Shown: piece by piece, positions 5,982 to 7,385 of the stretch
Layout of the letters: every line of letters begins with the position of its first letter
Numbering within the stretch: position 1 is the first letter of the stretch
From: Minisyncoccota bacterium
Lineage (GTDB): Bacteria > Patescibacteriota > Minisyncoccia > Minisyncoccales > RBG-13-42-11
Length of the DNA: 7,385 nucleotides
Direction: 5' to 3'
NCBI GenBank assembly: GCA_028687495.1
Contig: JAQUAA010000030.1
Span: 1-7,385, forward strand
Translations under genes and position numbers: made by a program
The notes under the pieces: generated by a model
Seen by the model: only the letters and a program-made list of their open reading frames with translations
What the model was told of the DNA's origin: nothing
The model's database searches: none

Positions 5982-6317
5982 ATGCTTTCTAAACCCAATC
6001 GGCTCAAACAAAAGAAAGACATTGAAAGAGTTATAAAGAAAGGAGAAAATTTCAAAGAGAAATTTTTAGTTTTGAAAACAGCGAAAAATAACCTGAGCCA
6101 AAGCCGATTTGGTTTTATTGTTTCCCAAAAAGTTTCCAAAAAAGCGAGTACAAGAAATAAATTTAAAAGAGAAATGAGAGAAATCGTCAGAAAGAAAATC
6201 AAATCATTAAAAACCGGCAGAGATAATTTGTTTATTACCTTGCCCGGAACCGAAAAGAAAAAGTTTCCGGAGATAGAGGAAACCATCACGACATTATTTA
6301 AAAAAGCAAATTTATGA
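5982..6317 (+). CDS. rnpA: Ribonuclease P protein component
   Basis: Protein subunit of RNase P, which assists the catalytic RNA in removing 5' leaders from precursor tRNAs. The 111-residue basic protein has the typical N-terminus PNRLKQKKDIERVIKKGENF, the central FGFIVSQKVSKKA strand-turn (43-55), and the RNA-binding signature helix TRNKFKREMREIVR (57-70). That signature corresponds to the family ARNRIKR motif, with Lys60 in place of the second Arg. It starts 3 nt after the rpmH stop, with only a weak AGG upstream, and its TGA overlaps the yidD start as ATGA. This is the only TGA stop among the complete genes here. Cotranscription with rpmH is expected. Confidence 0.93.
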   Translation: MLSKPNRLKQKKDIERVIKKGENFKEKFLVLKTAKNNLSQSRFGFIVSQKVSKKASTRNKFKREMREIVRKKIKSLKTGRDNLFITLPGTEKKKFPEIEETITTLFKKANL

Positions 6318-6520
6318 AACAGATAATTTTTAAGTTAATAAAATTTTATCAAAAATTTATTTCACCGAATTGGGGACACCAATGCCGTTTCTATCCGAGT
6401 TGTTCCAGTTATGCGATGCTTTCAATGAAAAAATACGGAGTATTAAAAGGATGTCAAAAGGGAATTTGGAGGATTTTACGATGCAATCCTTGGAATTCCG
6501 GAGGCGTAGATTTACCGTAA
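6314..6520 (+). CDS. yidD: Membrane protein insertion efficiency factor YidD
   Basis: Small membrane-associated protein of 68 residues. The family has been linked to YidC-dependent insertion of inner-membrane proteins, although its exact mechanism is not settled. The hallmark pattern is complete: an N-terminal amphipathic helix (IIFKLIKFYQKFISP, 4-18), CRFYPSCSSYA (24-34), the KYGVLKG stretch (40-46), and RILRCNPWNSGG (53-64). Cysteines 24, 30 and 57 are the family's usual ones and Cys47 is extra. It overlaps rnpA by 4 nt (ATGA), which suggests translational coupling since no Shine-Dalgarno sequence is present. yidC follows after 12 nt, matching the functional link. Confidence 0.93.
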   Translation: MKQIIFKLIKFYQKFISPNWGHQCRFYPSCSSYAMLSMKKYGVLKGCQKGIWRILRCNPWNSGGVDLP

Positions 6521-6532
6521 ATTTTATATAAA

Positions 6533-7261
6533 ATGGGAATTTTTATCCAAGCTTTCAATACAATTTTATACCAACCGTTGTTTAATGCTTTGGTTTTTCT
6601 TTACCAATATCTGCCGGGACACGATTTTGGAGTGGCGGTAATCGTTCTGACCTTGATCATCAGAATCATCTTGTATCCCTTGATGATAAAATCCATAAGA
6701 TCCCAAAAAGTCTTGTCAGATCTCCAGCCAAAAGTTCAAGAAATCCAGCAAAAATATAAAAATGACAAGGAAAAACAAAGCAAGGAACTGATGGCTCTTT
6801 ATCAAAAAGAAAAAATCAATCCCTTTGGAGGGTGCTTGCCTCTTCTGGTACAGTTGCCCATCCTCTTCGCCCTTTACCGAGTTTTTTGGCAAGGACTGCA
6901 ACCGGAAGCCATGAACATGCTTTATGGTTTTGTCCATAACCCTGGGACAATCAACCCCGCGTTTCTGGGATTTATTAATCTTGCCGAACCGAGTTTGATC
7001 TTTGCGATCTTGGCTGGCATCACTCAATTTTTTCAGTCAAAAATGTTGATGTCTCAAAAGACAAACAATCAAGACGGTAAGACAGCCCAATTTTCCAATG
7101 TGATGCAAAAACAGATGCTCTATTTTTTTCCCATTTTTACCGTTTTTATCCTTTGGAGATTGCCGTCAGCCATCGGTCTTTACTGGACAATCACCGCCCT
7201 ATTCTCAATATGGCAACAATATGTGATACTTAAGCCTTTAAACCAACCCAAAAATGCTTAG
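6533..7261 (+). CDS. yidC: Membrane protein insertase YidC/SpoIIIJ/Oxa1 family
   Basis: Polytopic insertase that places proteins into the cytoplasmic membrane, alone or with Sec. At 242 residues it is the short form, without the large periplasmic domain of proteobacterial YidC. An N-terminal helix (1-28) precedes the core. TM1 is about 33-53 and carries the conserved groove arginine R44 in LTLIIRIILYPL. The cytoplasmic coiled-coil hairpin spans about 55-92 (QPKVQEIQQKYKNDKEKQSKEL). TM2 is about 98-118 (NPFGGCLPLLVQLPILFALY), TM3 about 152-168, and TM4-TM5 about 196-232 ending in the typical PSAIGLYWTITALFSIWQQY. No lipobox cysteine is seen near the N-terminus. The ATG has no Shine-Dalgarno sequence. 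Its last 8 nt overlap the start of jag. Confidence 0.96.
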   Translation: MGIFIQAFNTILYQPLFNALVFLYQYLPGHDFGVAVIVLTLIIRIILYPLMIKSIRSQKVLSDLQPKVQEIQQKYKNDKEKQSKELMALYQKEKINPFGGCLPLLVQLPILFALYRVFWQGLQPEAMNMLYGFVHNPGTINPAFLGFINLAEPSLIFAILAGITQFFQSKMLMSQKTNNQDGKTAQFSNVMQKQMLYFFPIFTVFILWRLPSAIGLYWTITALFSIWQQYVILKPLNQPKNA

Positions 7262-7385
7262 TCCCAAAGATTTAGAAAAAATAAAAAAAATAACAAAAGA
7301 ATTTTTTGAAAAAACTACTTTTAACATTGAGATAGAGGTACTTACCGAACGGGATAAGACCATCCCTATAAATTTTAAGACCGAG
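7254..7385 (+). CDS. jag: Jag/KhpB-like RNA-binding protein, N-terminal 44 residues (3' end outside window)
   Basis: An open frame from ATG at 7254 to the right edge with no stop. It starts inside the last codons of yidC (8-nt overlap), the usual position of jag. The visible residues form a charged helix (DLEKIKKITKEFFEKTTF) followed by a strand-rich stretch (IEIEVLTERDKTIPINFKTE), which fits the beginning of the KH domain of Jag/KhpB/EloR proteins. These bind RNA and influence cell elongation and division in Gram-positive bacteria. The Jag_N domain that precedes the KH domain in many Firmicutes appears to be absent. The diagnostic KH GxxG and R3H motifs lie outside the window, so the call rests on position and a short N-terminal match. 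Confidence 0.65.
   Translation, partial: MLSPKDLEKIKKITKEFFEKTTFNIEIEVLTERDKTIPINFKTE

Noticed and set aside
6315..6317. TGA recoded as glycine (genetic code 25, as in some CPR lineages)
   Set aside because: No gene here has an internal in-frame TGA and glycines use GGN codons. Reading through the rnpA TGA would add only three codons, so the one TGA stop is weak evidence, but recoding is unsupported.
1..7385. Mobile elements, CRISPR arrays, tRNA genes, defence or toxin genes
   Set aside because: No transposase or nuclease frames, spaced repeat arrays or tRNA-like folds were seen; every long frame is accounted for by housekeeping genes or their shadows.

Overview
This window is a bacterial replication-origin neighbourhood. 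It holds nine genes, two of them cut by the window edges. The likely source is a Patescibacteria/CPR bacterium, probably of the Parcubacteria group. The reasons are compact coding with almost no spacer DNA, no Shine-Dalgarno sequence before any gene, a 5-TM YidC without a periplasmic domain, a Jag protein that seems to start directly in its KH domain, a class A PBP with a short two-cysteine insert before its active-site serine, and the DnaA wording RFEGGM..DI after the arginine finger. This placement comes from protein style and is not a computed phylogeny.

Layout, left to right. tyrS (minus strand, 3' part outside the window) diverges from a class A penicillin-binding protein gene (plus) across a 93-nt spacer with a promoter for each. 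The PBP gene converges on dnaN (minus) and the two overlap by 27 nt, codon against codon. dnaA (minus) lies upstream of dnaN, separated by a 149-nt spacer that contains no C on the plus strand for about 130 nt and carries DnaA-box-like sites. A second spacer of 198 nt separates dnaA from the divergent plus-strand cluster rpmH-rnpA-yidD-yidC-jag, in which neighbours overlap or sit within 12 nt of each other. The last gene runs off the right edge.

The core (jag-yidC-yidD-rnpA-rpmH against dnaA-dnaN) is the ancestral bacterial oriC order known from Bacillus subtilis. The two spacers around dnaA are therefore the best candidates for a bipartite origin. dnaA starts replication at the origin and dnaN supplies the polymerase clamp. 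rpmH (ribosomal protein L34) and rnpA (RNase P protein) serve translation and tRNA maturation. yidD, yidC and jag concern membrane-protein insertion and envelope/RNA control. The PBP builds peptidoglycan and tyrS charges tRNA-Tyr.

I see no mobile element, CRISPR array, toxin system or clearly new gene family. The unusual content is non-coding: the C-free tract with 22-bp-spaced repeats around a DnaA box, two perfect inverted repeats in the dnaA leader, start codons placed only a few bases after promoter -10 boxes, and the reciprocal stop-codon overlap of the PBP gene and dnaN.
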